From DAOUMU01 sp034409055 (GTDB lineage: Bacteria; Chloroflexota; Anaerolineae; 4572-78; J111): 8,765 bases of DNA. The position numbers were made by a program, and so were the translations under genes. Shown one piece after another: positions 5,956 to 8,765 of this stretch (position 1 is the stretch's first letter; every line of letters begins with the position of its first letter). A model generated the notes under the pieces. The model was given only the letters and a program-made list of their open reading frames with translations, was not told the origin of the DNA and ran no database searches. The stretch covers positions 1-8,765 of the forward strand of contig DAOUMU010000020.1 in NCBI GenBank assembly GCA_034409055.1, in the 5' to 3' direction.

Positions 5956-8765
<2,810 letters not shown>

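Overview
The window looks like part of a chromosome from a member of the Chloroflexota (Chloroflexi), most likely near the Anaerolineae. The evidence is the style of the 16S and 23S rRNA sequences, the dnaX-ybaB-recR gene order, and intergenic short-period repeats of a kind I associate with that phylum. The phylum call is from recollection of rRNA signatures, not from a search. Class-level placement is uncertain.

Layout, left to right. (1) Positions 1-125 hold unexplained sequence that may be the end of a mobile element, with a possible leftward reading frame leaving the window. (2) 103-417, minus strand, is the N-terminal part of a SurE nucleotidase. It stops just before the conserved SGIN motif, so it is a truncated, probably dead gene. 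(3) 418-559 is a divergent promoter region. (4) 560-3364, plus strand, is the DNA replication and repair cluster dnaX, ybaB/ebfC and recR, separated by short gaps that contain palindromic and 7-bp-period repeats. (5) 3403-8765 is a ribosomal RNA operon in the order 16S, tRNA-Ile(GAT), tRNA-Ala(TGC), 23S, with the 23S cut off by the window edge inside the sarcin-ricin loop.

The rRNA operon is the most unusual part. Two tandem sigma-70-type promoters, the second with perfect TTGACA and TATAAT hexamers and a 17-nt spacer, drive a roughly 270-nt structured leader. The leader contains a terminator-shaped hairpin with a U-tract. A second, stronger intrinsic terminator lies between tRNA-Ala and 23S. 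Near-identical boxA-like motifs lie before 16S and before 23S, which suggests the operon is transcribed by antitermination-modified polymerase. The 23S gene carries an extra hairpin of about 90 nt at the helix 45 position. This is a classical site of 23S intervening sequences, and here the insert is built from 7-nt repeats. Heptad repeats of other sequence also sit between the two tRNA genes and between ybaB and recR.

How the genes work together: DnaX is the clamp-loader ATPase of DNA polymerase III, YbaB is a nucleoid-associated protein, and RecR acts with RecO/RecF in recombinational repair. This conserved cluster runs directly, without a visible terminator, into the rRNA operon. The dnaX linker carries a C9 run, and both alternative reading frames end soon after it. 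That arrangement could give a short gamma-like form by slippage.
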